From Aurantiochytrium sp. KH105 (lineage: Eukaryota; Sar; Bigyra; Thraustochytrida; Thraustochytriidae), in assembly GCA_003116975.1 (NCBI GenBank), contig BGKB01000389.1, positions 1-27,768 of the forward strand: DNA of 27,768 nt, given 5' to 3'. Each line of letters begins with the position of its first letter. The first letter of the stretch is position 1. The notes below the pieces were generated by a model that was given only the letters and a program-made list of their open reading frames with translations, made no database searches and was not told the origin of the DNA. Of the stretch, positions 1 through 8,671 are shown in pieces. Position numbers and translations under genes: made by a program.

Positions 1-10
1 GGGGGGGGGG
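1..10. repeat. Poly-G run at window start
   Basis: The window opens with ten consecutive G residues. This may be a genuine homopolymer or an end-of-contig artefact. It lies outside any gene, just past the 3' end of the minus-strand gene that stops at 43-45. Confidence 0.6.
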
Positions 11-42
11 TGTTATGTTCTTTCATACTACAACGTGTTGAC

Positions 43-2280
43 TTAAGCCAGCGGAGCACTCGTGGAAGCGTGGTCGACGCCATCGACCAGCGCTACTCCG
101 TTCTCGCTCACACCAAGAGAAGTTTGCGAGGACATTTTGTCGACAGCGCCACCCGCTTCGTCCGGATCAACAAGGTCCGGGACCTCGTGTGTTTCCTCTT
201 CTTTTCCTTCGCAAGAGTCATCTATTTCCACATTGTCATCAATGGCCACTTCCTCTTCTTCTTCTGTCACATCTTGTTCTTGATCTTCTTGCTGAACCTC
301 CTCCTCCACCACTTCGTCCTCGACGACTTCGTCTTCGACCACTTCGTCCTCGACGACTTCGTCTTCGACAACTTCGTCTTCGACAACCTCAGCTTCGACA
401 ACTTCGTCTTCGACAACTTCGTCTTCAACAACTTCGTCTTCAACAACCTCATCTTCGACAACCTCATCTTCGATTGCTTCGTCCTCGACCACTTCGTTCT
501 CGATCACTTCGTCCTCGACCACTGCGTCATCGACCACTTCGTCCTCAACCACTTCGCTCTCGACCACTTCGTCCTCAACCACCTGGTCCTCGACCACCTC
601 TTCCTGTTGCTCATGCTGCTCCTGTTGCTCCAGGTGAATGGTATCCTCATGCAGTTGAACTTCTTGGATTTCCTGGAGGTCGCGGTCGAGAATGCGGTCC
701 TCCGAGATCATGCTGAGATTGTCGCCAAGCGAGATGCCGCGGTAGCTGTGTTGAGCACGCGAGGCCTCGAGCTGCGCGCGGCGATGGTTGGCATCGTTCT
801 CCTTGCCAAGACGATTCGATTCATCGAGCATTTTGGATCCCGAGTTGCGAACGGAGGCCGCCGCAGAGGCAGCCTCGTGCTTGGCCTGACGCTCGGATTC
901 GCGCATTTTGCGGTCCCCGTAGGCGGCTTGGTCCATGAGCGAGACCTGTCCCGAGCCCTTGTACCCAGAGCGAAGCAGGTCGAGCTCCTGGCGCGCCTTG
1001 TTGTCCATTTCTTTGCGCTGCTTTTCAAGCACGGCGCCCTGATCCATGAGGGAAACCTGACCGGCACCCTTGTATTGGGCCTTGAGGTTTTCGATTTCGC
1101 GCAAGGCATTGCGGTCATCTTCTTTGCGCTTTTTGTCAAGGGCAGCCGCCTGCTCCATGAGAGTGACCTCGCCCGAGCCCTTGTACTGTGCGCGAAGGGC
1201 ATCAATTTCAGCCTTGGCCTTTTGGTCGGCGGCCTTGCGCTCGCGATCAAGCGAGACGGCTTGATCCATGAGGGAAACTTGGCCAGCGCCCCTGTACTGG
1301 GCACGAAGGGCGTCAATGTCGGCCTTGGCCTTTTGGTCGGCGGCTTTACGCTCACGGTCCAACGTGACGGCTTGATCCATGAGCGAGATCTGCCCTGCGC
1401 CCTTGTAAGCCTTGCGAAGATCCTCGAGCTGCTCGCGGGCGCGCAGGTCTGCCTCCTTTCGCTGGCGCTCGAGGACCGCGGACTGCTCCATGAGCGAGAC
1501 CGAGCCAGTTCCCTTGTAGGTGCGTTTGAGTTCTTCGATTTCGGCCTTGGCCTTTTGGTCGGCCTCCTTGCGGCGCCTTTCGAGCTGGGCAATTTGCTCG
1601 TGCATTTTGGCATCGGCGCAGCCCTTGTACTGGTGGGCGGCGCCGGAAGCCTCCTCCTTGGCGCGGCGCAGCTGCTCGCGCTGCTGGCGGTCGATGGCGG
1701 CACCCTGATCCATGAGATTGCCGGATGCAGAGCCCTTGAACTTGGCAGCGAAGCGCTCGGCATCCTGCTTGGCCTTGCGCTCAGCGTTGGCATTGGCCTT
1801 TTGCAAGGCGACGCCACCGTCAAGGAGCGAGACGGCGCCGGCTCCCTTGAATTGACCCGCGGCTTTGGACGCGTTGGCTTTGGCTTTGCGCTCGGCCTCG
1901 GCGCGCTGGCGTTGAATGGCCGCGCCTTGGTCGAGGAGCCCGAGGCACGAGGATCCCTTGAAGCCGGCAGTTTGCTTGCGGTGATCCTGGGCGGCCTTGC
2001 GCTCTGCGTCGCGTGCAAGACGTTTTTGGCGCAAGATCTCGTCTTGGTAGCTGAGAACCGGAGTCACAGACGGGGTTGACGCGCTGGATCCCGCCGAGCT
2101 CACCGACGCGCTCGAAGGCATTCGTTGCAGAGCGCCATGGGTCTGTTGACGATGCTTGCTGGCTGCGACGCGAGTTTTGATGGCCTCGTCCACGGGCGAC
2201 GTCACGCCTCCGGTCTTGTTGAACTGTTGCATGAGCTGTCGTACGCTCTTGTTGTTGCCTCCGGCATTTTCTTGCGACAT
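43..2280 (-). CDS. Repetitive helical protein with acidic Val-Glu-Asp tail, unknown function
   Basis: The reading frame gives 745 residues from the ATG at 2280 (MSQENAGG...) to a TAA at 43-45. The frame stays open upstream to 2418 but without another ATG, so 2280 is the chosen start. After a Ser/Gln-rich N-terminus, residues about 107-514 form eleven tandem 37-residue units. Each starts with a Tyr/Phe-Lys-Gly and a Leu-Met-Asp-Gln core, followed by a charged Arg/Lys/Glu/Ala helix (typical core: [13 protein letters not shown]). The regular glycines and charged helices suggest a long filamentous or coiled-coil rod. The C-terminal third is extremely acidic, built from a Glu-Val-Val-Glu-Asp pentapeptide. 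I do not recognise a family; a cytoskeletal, scaffold or binding role is only a guess. The long plus-strand frame opposite it is a shadow: the 37-residue periodicity and conserved motifs exist only on this strand. Confidence 0.75.
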   Translation of the reverse strand: MSQENAGGNNKSVRQLMQQFNKTGGVTSPVDEAIKTRVAASKHRQQTHGALQRMPSSASVSSAGSSASTPSVTPVLSYQDEILRQKRLARDAERKAAQDHRKQTAGFKGSSCLGLLDQGAAIQRQRAEAERKAKANASKAAGQFKGAGAVSLLDGGVALQKANANAERKAKQDAERFAAKFKGSASGNLMDQGAAIDRQQREQLRRAKEEASGAAHQYKGCADAKMHEQIAQLERRRKEADQKAKAEIEELKRTYKGTGSVSLMEQSAVLERQRKEADLRAREQLEDLRKAYKGAGQISLMDQAVTLDRERKAADQKAKADIDALRAQYRGAGQVSLMDQAVSLDRERKAADQKAKAEIDALRAQYKGSGEVTLMEQAAALDKKRKEDDRNALREIENLKAQYKGAGQVSLMDQGAVLEKQRKEMDNKARQELDLLRSGYKGSGQVSLMDQAAYGDRKMRESERQAKHEAASAAASVRNSGSKMLDESNRLGKENDANHRRAQLEASRAQHSYRGISLGDNLSMISEDRILDRDLQEIQEVQLHEDTIHLEQQEQHEQQEEVVEDQVVEDEVVESEVVEDEVVDDAVVEDEVIENEVVEDEAIEDEVVEDEVVEDEVVEDEVVEDEVVEAEVVEDEVVEDEVVEDEVVEDEVVEDEVVEEEVQQEDQEQDVTEEEEEVAIDDNVEIDDSCEGKEEETHEVPDLVDPDEAGGAVDKMSSQTSLGVSENGVALVDGVDHASTSAPLA
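311..602 (-). repeat. 15-bp tandem repeat coding for the acidic tail
   Basis: About 19 imperfect copies of a 15-bp unit (plus-strand form acttcgtcctcgacg) run head to tail inside the 43-2280 gene. The unit is five codons, so length changes keep the frame and simply add or remove Glu-Val-Val-Glu-Asp-type pentapeptides. Synonymous changes among copies indicate that it is older than a simple slippage array but still prone to length variation. Confidence 0.85.
741..1962 (-). repeat. 111-bp tandem repeats coding for 37-residue helical units
   Basis: Eleven consecutive 111-bp units lie in the 43-2280 gene. The central units (about 1060-1400) are nearly identical to each other (shared core [20 protein letters not shown]), while the outer units are diverged. 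This is the expected pattern for growth from the middle by unequal exchange. Confidence 0.8.
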
Positions 2281-3078
2281 GCTTGCCCCTGCTGCGCCTG
2301 CTCTCCGTGAAGGTTCTTCGTGCCGCCTCGCAGGAGAAGAACTCGGTCTGGTTCTCCTGCTCTGCTGCGCTGCCCTCGCCAGTGGCACGCCAAGAGAAAA
2401 TCCTCCCTCCCCTCCCACTCTCTCAAAGTTCTCTTTCCGTGCTGGTCTTGGCTCCCTCTCTGGGCTCGTACGCGTACGAGGAGGAACAGGAGTTTTCGGC
2501 TGGGGCAGAGGTCGAATCGCCTCCCCTCGGCCTCCTCCTCGCCCACCGGGGACAAGATCGATGCCTGCCGCTGCCGCTGTCGCCTCGAATGATTCGACCC
2601 ATTCGCAGTCTCTGCGAGCGATCGTGGTGGCACGATCTATGTCTTCATGGGACCAAGCGCGGCTCGCCGGCCATGGGCGGCTGGCAGATAGATCGATCTA
2701 TCTGTATCTACTCTTCTCTGCCAGCCTCCACCGAGTGGGCCCCGAGGCGGGCCCGCGCGAGGACCGGGGGCGCGCGGCCAGGGGCGCGCTTGCTCGCAGC
2801 GCATCCCAGCGCAGCCCGCGCGAGTGAGGGCGTGGAACTGTCCGTCTCGGGTCTGCCCGTCTGGGCCTCGGTGCGGCTCGCATGCCCGCGAGGCCTGACC
2901 GGTTGGTTGGCCCCCCGGCGAGCGTCTGCCTGTCTCCTCGACCGACGGTCCGCCAAAAGGCGGCCGTCGCGCCGCCGCCCGCCTCCCTCCCTCCCTATGC
3001 CCGCCCGGCAGCGGCCTCGCGCGGCGTCGCCAGCGCGCTCGAGAGGGCGCCCCGGCCTGGCATGGCCTGACGGCATGG

Positions 3079-3116
3079 CATCATCATCATTATCATCATC
3101 ATCACATCACATCATC
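3079..3116. repeat. ATC/CAT trinucleotide microsatellite
   Basis: An imperfect (cat)n tract with interruptions (tat, cac) lies in the promoter region upstream of frataxin. It is noncoding. Confidence 0.85.
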
Positions 3117-3210
3117 TCCGTCGTCCAGGCCGCCGCCACGGACGCCCTCCCGGCGCGAGGCCTCGAGCCGCGGCCTCCTCCCTGCGCAGACGCGCAAGAT
3201 GCCGGGGCGG

Positions 3211-3257
3211 CGCTGCGCTGCGCTGCGCTGCGCTGCGCTGCGCTGCGCTGCGCTGCG
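3211..3257. repeat. CGCTG pentanucleotide microsatellite
   Basis: About nine perfect copies of cgctg lie in tandem, some 165 bp upstream of the frataxin ATG. A 5-bp period changes frame with every copy, which fits noncoding upstream DNA. Its perfection suggests that it is length-unstable. Confidence 0.9.
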
Positions 3258-3422
3258 TGGTCTGCTGCGATACGAGGCGCTCGCCGTGCGAGCCTGCGAT
3301 GAGCCCGCTCGCTGGCTAGCTCCAGCTCCAAGTCTAGCTGCGAGGGCACGCCGCGGCGCCAAGCGCGCTTCGGAGGGGCGCAGAGCGGGCGCGGCGAGCG
3401 GGGCGGGCGCGGCGAGCGAGGG

Positions 3423-3884
3423 ATGAGGGCGGCGCGGCGCGGCGCGGCGGGGCTGCGCGCGGCGGCGGCTGCGCGCGGCNTGTGGGCCTGGCGCGGGGCG
3501 GGCGCGCGGGGGCTGAGCGGCGAGGCGGAGGGGGGGGAGGAGATGTCGGAGAACCAGTTCGAGCAGCTCGTGGGCGAGCTCTTCCACGAGCTCGAGAGCA
3601 CCTTTGACGAGCTGGCCATGCAGGCCGAGGACGCAACGGGCGAGCTTTGCGAGGCGACCGCAATGCAGGACGTCGTCGAGGTCAACCTCGGCAACCTGGG
3701 CGTGTGGGTCATGAACAAGCAGACGCCGAACCGCCAGGTTTGGCTCTCCTCGCCCGTGAGCGGACCTAAACGCTACCGCTACGAGGCCTCGAACCAGACC
3801 TGGGTCAACACTCGCGATGGCCACGAGCTCTCTCCGTTTGTCGTCAAGGAGATGGAGGACGCCTTGGCCGGCATTCAGAGCTAA
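3423..3884 (+). CDS. Frataxin, mitochondrial iron-sulfur assembly factor
   Basis: A 153-residue protein of the frataxin/CyaY family. Frataxin acts in the mitochondrial matrix on the NFS1-ISCU complex, stimulating sulfur transfer for iron-sulfur cluster assembly, and it can bind iron. Residues 1-40 are Arg/Ala-rich without acidic residues until the end (MRAARRGAAG...), a typical mitochondrial targeting peptide; the mature domain begins near Met41 (3543). Helix 1 carries the acidic ridge (ELFHELESTFDEL, then DVVEV). The beta-sheet signature is intact: GVWVMNKQTPNRQVWLSSP followed by SGPKRY, a conserved Trp and a C-terminal helix. The stop is TAA at 3882. Residue 20 is undetermined because base 3480 is n. 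The next gene on the strand is MED17, 740 bp away, so this is an independent transcription unit. Family assignment is very secure; the exact start depends on the targeting-peptide reading. Confidence 0.95.
   Translation: MRAARRGAAGLRAAAAARGXWAWRGAGARGLSGEAEGGEEMSENQFEQLVGELFHELESTFDELAMQAEDATGELCEATAMQDVVEVNLGNLGVWVMNKQTPNRQVWLSSPVSGPKRYRYEASNQTWVNTRDGHELSPFVVKEMEDALAGIQS
3480..3480. other. Ambiguous base in the frataxin targeting peptide
   Basis: A single n falls in codon 20 of frataxin within an extremely GC-rich (gcggc)-type stretch. The frame is open on both sides, so a single unresolved base is consistent. A collapsed gap of unknown length cannot be excluded. Confidence 0.8.
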
Positions 3885-4095
3885 TCCTTGCGACTGCTGC
3901 TTTGGTGGCCCATGGCTTTTCAGCTTTTCATGTAGTCAATCGATGAGCCAATCAATCAATGGGCATGCCAATGCCTGGCCCCATCAAAAGAATATATTGC
4001 GATGATACTCTTTTCTTCTTTTTCTTTTTCGTGATGAGCCAGTCAGTGACCATGCCCGACCAAGCAAGACCAGAGCCCTTCAAAAATTAAAAAAA

Positions 4096-4490
4096 GCAAT
4101 CTCTTTGTTCACTCACATCGTGCTCGTGAGGCATTTGCTTTTGCTTTTTCAAGAAAGAGGACCTCTGCTGCCTTTCCTGCTCCGAAATAAAGATACCTGG
4201 AGAAGCGTTGTTGGTTCGCTTGGCCGTTCCCGATCGAGTCAGAACGGCCTGGACAGACCTACCTGTCTTGTTTTTCTTCTCCTTCTTTTGTAAAATGCAA
4301 TCCCTTTGTTCACTCACATCGTGCTCGTAAGGCATTTGCTTTTTCAAGGAAAAGGACCTCTGCTGCCTTTCCCCCTTCGAATTAAAGATACCCAGAGAAG
4401 CGTTGTTGGTTCGCTTGGCCGCCCACGATCGAGTCAGGGCGGCACACCTGTCTGCTACTTCTTCTCCTCCTCCTCTTGTTTTGCGCCCAT
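4096..4490. repeat. 201-bp tandem duplication upstream of MED17
   Basis: Copy 1 begins gcaatctctttgttcactca at 4096 and copy 2 begins gcaatccctttgttcactca at 4297, an offset of 201 bp. Similarity continues through the blocks cctctgctgcctttc and agaagcgttgttggttcgct to about 4290 and 4490 respectively. Copies differ by scattered substitutions and small indels. The element occupies the gap between frataxin (ends 3884) and MED17 (starts 4628). The rest of that gap (3885-4095 and 4491-4627) is AT-rich 3' flank and MED17 leader with nothing recognisable. Confidence 0.85.
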
Positions 4491-4627
4491 AAAGGTCGAT
4501 ACGCTCGTCCAGCAGAGCGATCGAGACAGAGACAGAGACAAGATCGGTAGACAGGCAACGAACGCAAGGCAGAGCAACGAGGCCGCGCACGGGAGCGCGC
4601 GCGCCGGCGGGGCAGAGAGAGGGAAAG

Positions 4628-6583
4628 ATGGTGCAGCTAGACGTGGTGCCGGAGACGGAGGAGGTGCTGGAGGTCAATGCCGACGGCACGGAGCGACTCT
4701 TGCCCCCAGCGACGGCCGCAGACGCCTTTGCCGCGAGCGTGAAGCGCCTGGAGCTGCACAAGCGATGCGGGAAACGGCGACGCGTAGAGCAGGCGGCCAA
4801 GGCGATGGACGTGGACGAGGCGGCTGACGCGGGCAGCGGCGAAAAGGACGGGGATGATCCAGAAAGCGAGAAAAAAATTGGCGCACAAGATCAGGATGAA
4901 CCGCCAAGCCGCGTTGCCAACCCATTCGAGGAGGTCCACCGGCAGCTGAGCTACGCGTGCTACGAGCTGACACAGCTTAATGAGCTGACAGGCTTGCTCT
5001 GCGATAAGTCCTTATTTCGGCTCGAGTCGCTGCAGGCCGACGAGCGCTCCGCGTTCGCAACGCTAGAAGACAGCCTCATGGCCTTTGAAATGAAAAAGGT
5101 GGGGCTTCGCACCGTGCTGGGCATTTTGCGATCCGGCAAGAAGATGCTGCAAGGGTCGCAGCACGTGCAGCAAGCGTACCTAATGTTTATCCAGAATATC
5201 CAAGCCCGCTGGCGCATGCAAGCCATTGCACATGGTAACTTTGCCTCGGGCCTGCGCGCCCAGGAACCGCTTGCTGTCGACTGCGGATTTTACTCGGCTG
5301 GATCGCGCGGCAAGGCGACGCGACAGAGGCAGACCCGTAACGCTGCCCGTCTCATTGTCGACGAGGACTGCGTGCACGGCCTTGACCCAAACCGCTCAGA
5401 CGAAGCGCTTCGCCTTGACGTTGACACCGACTCGTTTCGGCGGCTCTGCTTTGAAGTGCTCGACGCCAGGACCGGCAAGTCATTGGCTTGCGCGTTCCTG
5501 GGCCCATCCTTGATGGCAGCGGCTGCACCTACAAGCGAGACGAGAGACGGCGCCTCCGTCAACCTCACTTCTGCGGAGTCAAAGGTCGAAGCACAACTCG
5601 AGGGTCTCCAAGCCAATGAATTTTGCATCGAGGTCTTTCAGGTCCTCTCGGTGGAAGCCGTCCGCGGTGGCGAGCTGTGCAGCTATGCTGAGGCCCGCGA
5701 CAGGCCCGACGTTGCCCCGAGCTACAGACCCAAGGTCGTTGTGGTCGAGAATCTCTTGCGAAGCGTAAGCGTTGCGCTCGACGAGCGCCGTCATCTTCGC
5801 GTGACTTTGCAGCGATTCACAGGAGAACAGGACGCGCAGGGTGCAGAAACACCGCAAGCGCAAAACTCAATGCTCGAAGACTACTGTCGTGCTGCAGTCA
5901 TGATTGCAGAACAGTATCAGCGGAGCCTGCAAACGCTGCAAGCCCGTAACTCGCACCTTCTCAAGCCTCTTGTCAACAAGTACCGACAAATGGATGCGCG
6001 AGCGCGCATCTCCGACACACTTCACGGCGTGGCCGGAGCTTTGTGCGCGAACCCACTGCACGGCCGACCGCGCAAGCTGGTCCGCATCCAGCACGCCTGG
6101 ACCCATGCCGGTGACGATGCCTTTCTCGAGGTATGGGTCGGCCCACGCGTTCTCATGCGGTGTCTCTTGACCGCGGGGGAGCTCAAGCTGGTGAGTCTTG
6201 CCAAACAGGGAGGTTCTTTGGGCCACCTTGCGCCCATCCAAGAGGCCGGCGACCATCAGCTCGCCACACCTGGATCCGAGCTCAAGCTTTGCGCACTCGT
6301 TGTGAGTATTGCTGTGTACGAGATTATGATGTCCCTCGAGGCTGCGATGATTATGCTCGAGCCCACCTGCCGCATTCGTTGGGCACCTGACGGACAATCT
6401 GCGGAGCTCGTGTGGGCTGACGACAGCGTCAACAACACTCTTCGCGTTGCATTTGAGGACAGAAGTCTTCACATTTGTCTCGGCAATGGTGAGCCGATTG
6501 CCAATACAACGCTGCAGGGCATCGCGCGCAGGGCTCTCTTGCATGCGCGACAGGGAAAGGCTTGCCTCCCTGGAGCAAGGTAG
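4628..6583 (+). CDS. MED17: Mediator complex subunit 17 (MED17/SRB4-like)
   Basis: A 651-residue protein, similar in size to MED17 of animals and fungi. MED17 is the central scaffold of the Mediator head module and contacts RNA polymerase II in the nucleus. Recognition rests on the middle region. After an acidic, Lys-rich N-terminus (a nuclear-localisation-like KRCGKRRR lies near residue 44) comes a helical stretch starting NPFEEVHRQLSYA. The family's typical block follows: a helix ending QARWRMQAIAHG, then residues LAVDCGFYSAGSRG, matching the Trp-Arg-Leu ... Asp-Tyr/Leu-Ser-Tyr/Phe ... Ala-Gly-Ser pattern of MED17. The remaining 400 residues are a mixed fold with no other known domain. The ATG at 4628 follows gggaaag; a purine at -3 supports it. 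The stop is TAG at 6581. No intron is evident. It could be a different Mediator head protein, but the central block favours MED17. Confidence 0.75.
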   Translation: MVQLDVVPETEEVLEVNADGTERLLPPATAADAFAASVKRLELHKRCGKRRRVEQAAKAMDVDEAADAGSGEKDGDDPESEKKIGAQDQDEPPSRVANPFEEVHRQLSYACYELTQLNELTGLLCDKSLFRLESLQADERSAFATLEDSLMAFEMKKVGLRTVLGILRSGKKMLQGSQHVQQAYLMFIQNIQARWRMQAIAHGNFASGLRAQEPLAVDCGFYSAGSRGKATRQRQTRNAARLIVDEDCVHGLDPNRSDEALRLDVDTDSFRRLCFEVLDARTGKSLACAFLGPSLMAAAAPTSETRDGASVNLTSAESKVEAQLEGLQANEFCIEVFQVLSVEAVRGGELCSYAEARDRPDVAPSYRPKVVVVENLLRSVSVALDERRHLRVTLQRFTGEQDAQGAETPQAQNSMLEDYCRAAVMIAEQYQRSLQTLQARNSHLLKPLVNKYRQMDARARISDTLHGVAGALCANPLHGRPRKLVRIQHAWTHAGDDAFLEVWVGPRVLMRCLLTAGELKLVSLAKQGGSLGHLAPIQEAGDHQLATPGSELKLCALVVSIAVYEIMMSLEAAMIMLEPTCRIRWAPDGQSAELVWADDSVNNTLRVAFEDRSLHICLGNGEPIANTTLQGIARRALLHARQGKACLPGAR

Positions 6584-7010
6584 GCGGGTATTTGGCTTTG
6601 ATTTTTTTTTCTTTCCAAGGCCAAAACTTGAGAAGAATGAAGGCAAGCTTCGTTTCTTCCTTTTATGTAGGAGTGAGAAATGCAAGGCAAAGGGGGTTTT
6701 CACTTGGTGGTAGTAAACTTTGATTTTGATAAAATGAAAAAAACAAATCGGAAAATTCCGCGTGTAGTTACCCGAAAAGTTGCGAGCGCGATCGGACCAA
6801 GCACCGTCAAAATTCACGCCCATTATCGTTTACAGTAAGCCAGGGCAAGGTTATTCTCGACACTTTCATCATGATGAAGCTTGAGGTTCTCAGCAGCATT
6901 ATCGGTCAAAGATTGAGGGAAGACAAGAAATTGGCGGCGCCAAGATCAAGGCAAGTGAAGGCCGAGGTCTAAATGGTTGCAGCGAAGCGTTGGCCCACCT
7001 GCTGACTTAG
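6584..7010. other. MED17 3' flank, no gene seen
   Basis: AT-rich sequence containing a T9-10 run at about 6602 and A-rich patches. It probably holds the MED17 3' UTR. I see no domain-bearing frame; the longest ATG frame on the plus strand away from MED17 is 33 codons at 6871-6972. Confidence 0.4.
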
Positions 7011-7219
7011 TTGGCGACAATTCATGTTGCGCCTAAAAAACTTTGCAAAATCGTCGTTTTGCAGCTTTTAAAGGTCGCCAGACGTTGGCGTTTCCACCTG
7101 AGTGGCTTCGTTGGCGACAATTCATGTTGCGCCTGAAAACTTTGCAAAATCGTCCTTTTGCAACTTTTAAAGGTCGCTAGACGTTCGCGCTTCCACCTGA
7201 GTGGCTTCGTTGGCGACAC
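7011..7219. repeat. Two-and-a-bit tandem copies of a ~99-bp repeat
   Basis: The motif ttggcgacaattcatgttgc begins at 7011 and 7111, and a third partial copy (ttggcgac) begins at 7210. The intervening blocks (actttgcaaaatcgtc, cttttaaaggtcgc, ttccacctgagtggcttcg) are shared. The 99-bp spacing of the last two copies keeps a minus-strand frame open, giving a duplicated 33-residue basic peptide (SPTKPLRWKR...). Coding is doubtful because nothing resembling a start or a domain precedes it. Confidence 0.85.
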
Positions 7220-7528
7220 CCCGTTCAGCTTTGACGCGCTCTGCCAGCTCCTTCAACCGATAGTCGATTAGCTTTACGTTAGATTGTCCCACCCGCGCCC
7301 TGCTCTTATTCTCGTTTTTCGAATTCTTTGCCGCGGGGGAGTGTGCCCCTGATGATTGATCCCGATGTTGCAGACTCCCACCGCAACCACAGTTTCGATA
7401 TGTGCTTTTACTAGCGCTTCGGTAAACTGCACTTGCATGGGACTGATACTTGAATGATGAATGAAGATGCCCCAGAGTGCCGCCCGAAGAGATAAGAGCG
7501 AAGGGGAATAGCGGCACTGCACTGCGGA

Positions 7529-7861
7529 ATGAATGCTGAGGACCTGCATCAGGAGGAGGCCGAGCGACGGCGACTCGCCGCAGAGATGCCGGTCGCCGCC
7601 GCGGCCCACGACGCGGTCGGCACATTTGACGACGACGCGGACATGGGAGACACGCTGCATGGCAAGCAGCTTGTTTCCGATATGAAGGAGCGCTATGATT
7701 CGGCGGTAGCTGAAGCCAGAAGGCTCACCAAGCTTGTGAAAAGGACAAAGAAAACACGCTGCGGCGATGTGAACGAAATCAGCAGCAAAGTAGACTTGGA
7801 CCAGCTTTCAAGCCTCGACATCCTGGCCGCCCCAGTGGTAAAAAAAGTCACCCGAAATTAA
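7529..7861 (+). CDS. Hypothetical small charged protein
   Basis: A 110-residue frame from ATG 7529 to TAA 7859. Composition is Asp/Glu/Lys-rich, with a predicted amphipathic helix in the middle (DMKERYDSAVAEARRLTKLV) and a basic KRTKKTR patch. No family is recognised. It is preceded by about 300 bp of unrelated sequence and the 99-bp repeats, and followed by AT-rich DNA. A 152-codon frame on the opposite strand overlaps its first third; that frame is Ser/Arg/Ala-rich and less protein-like. The helix and the balanced composition make this the better candidate, but it may be noncoding. Confidence 0.4.
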   Translation: MNAEDLHQEEAERRRLAAEMPVAAAAHDAVGTFDDDADMGDTLHGKQLVSDMKERYDSAVAEARRLTKLVKRTKKTRCGDVNEISSKVDLDQLSSLDILAAPVVKKVTRN

Positions 7862-8402
7862 TTTTGTTCATACTATACCATGGCTAGCGAGTTTTCACTA
7901 GCGAATAAATCAAATTGCGTTGCGTCGGGGGATCTAATTTAGCAGCTTTTAGCAGCTCATAATCGTAGTTAGTGTGGCCTGCCGTGACTTCGGCAAAACG
8001 GATTCCCCCCAAAAAACAGAAAACTTTTTTACCCATTTATCCTTTTGTTTTGCGTGCTTCTCTGCCACCGAGTGCTCCCTGCACTTGGAACCTTATGCAA
8101 GGGGTCTCGATTGGAAGTGCTGCCCTAGACCGAGCAGATAAGCTTCCAAATTTGCCCCCTTGCCCAAGGGCCGGTCTTCGCGCAGGCATGCAAATCAATT
8201 TCATCGCAGATCTCGTGTGCTTCTCTTCTATGCAGGGCACAGATTATAAATGAGCACAAATTGAGAGCACTGTTCGCATTGGGGCTGAGGTTTGGCTGGG
8301 GCATGAACATGAACGACAGGATTCAAAGCGAGCAAGTTCATTTTATACATGATGATTTACAAGGAGCACAATTTGAAAGTAAGAGAGCCTTGTTCGCATT
8401 AA
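7862..8402. other. Intergenic, no gene seen
   Basis: AT-rich DNA between the small plus-strand frame and the 3' end of the NACHT-WD40 gene. Two related blocks occur here: one around 8249 (gagcacaaattgagagcac) with ctgttcgcattggggctgagg, and one around 8354 with gttcgcattaaagttgagg. They suggest an older, diverged duplication that leads into the 94-bp repeat pair. No RNA gene recognised. Confidence 0.4.
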
Positions 8403-8571
8403 AGTTGAGGCCTTTTGACCCTTAAAATGTTCGTTGTTGTCGCCGCCTCGAAAATACTTTGGGCCAGTATGCTTCTTATTTTCCTTTTCACATCCAAGTT
8501 GAGGCCTTTTGACCCTTAAAATGTTCGTTGTTGTCGCCGCCTCGAAAATACTTTGGTCCAGGATGCTTCTT
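8403..8571. repeat. 94-bp direct repeat pair downstream of the NACHT-WD40 gene
   Basis: Two nearly identical copies of a ~73-bp block start at 8403 and 8497 (agttgaggccttttgaccct...ctcgaaaatactttgg). They share more than 60 consecutive identical bases and are separated by about 20 bp of unrelated sequence. They lie in the presumed 3' UTR or flank of the minus-strand gene ending at 8663. Confidence 0.9.
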
Positions 8572-8606
8572 ACTCCCTTTCTTTGATCTTTTCTACAAAA
8601 GAGAAA

Positions 8607-8671
8607 CAAGCTTGAGGTCAGTCGTCGTGCTGGACTGAGAGGCGAGCGATGACAAATCGACCTCAAGCTTG
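8607..8671. other. 13-bp perfect inverted repeat over the NACHT-WD40 stop codon
   Basis: The arms caagcttgaggtc (8607-8619) and gacctcaagcttg (8659-8671) are perfect reverse complements, separated by 39 bp. The right arm includes the TGA stop (8663-8665) of the minus-strand gene. In the mRNA this would be a stem-loop beginning at the stop codon. A 3'-end processing or stability role is possible but unproven. Confidence 0.75.

Larger units (their letters stand above)
2281..3422. other. Divergent intergenic region, GC-rich, no gene seen
   Basis: This 1.1-kb stretch separates the minus-strand repeat-protein gene from plus-strand frataxin, so it should hold both promoters. It is strongly GC-rich from about 2730 on. 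It contains a duplicated gatcgatctatctgtatct-like patch near 2690-2710, an ATC microsatellite and a CGCTG array. The open frames here are compositional: GC-rich, arginine/proline/alanine-rich and without recognisable domains. I see no defined promoter motif. Confidence 0.5.

Noticed and set aside
708..2018. Second minus-strand open frame (about 436 codons) inside the repeat gene
   Set aside because: Arg/Ser/Pro-rich composition from an alternative frame of GC-rich repeats; no start context or domain.
10..2079. Long plus-strand open frame (about 690 codons)
   Set aside because: It is the shadow of the repeat gene on the other strand. Its sequence is a by-product of the 15-bp and 111-bp repeats, and the meaningful motif periodicity is on the minus strand.
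2283..3302. GC-rich plus-strand frame of about 340 codons
   Set aside because: It starts inside the divergent promoter region and runs through the ATC and CGCTG microsatellites, with an arginine/alanine/leucine bias typical of noncoding GC-rich DNA.
3102..3824. Minus-strand frames opposite frataxin
   Set aside because: Antisense to a securely identified gene and spanning the CGCTG array.
6871..6972. 33-codon plus-strand ATG frame
   Set aside because: It reads MMKLEVLSSIIGQR and is followed by a stop; too short, with no family or conserved context to support it.
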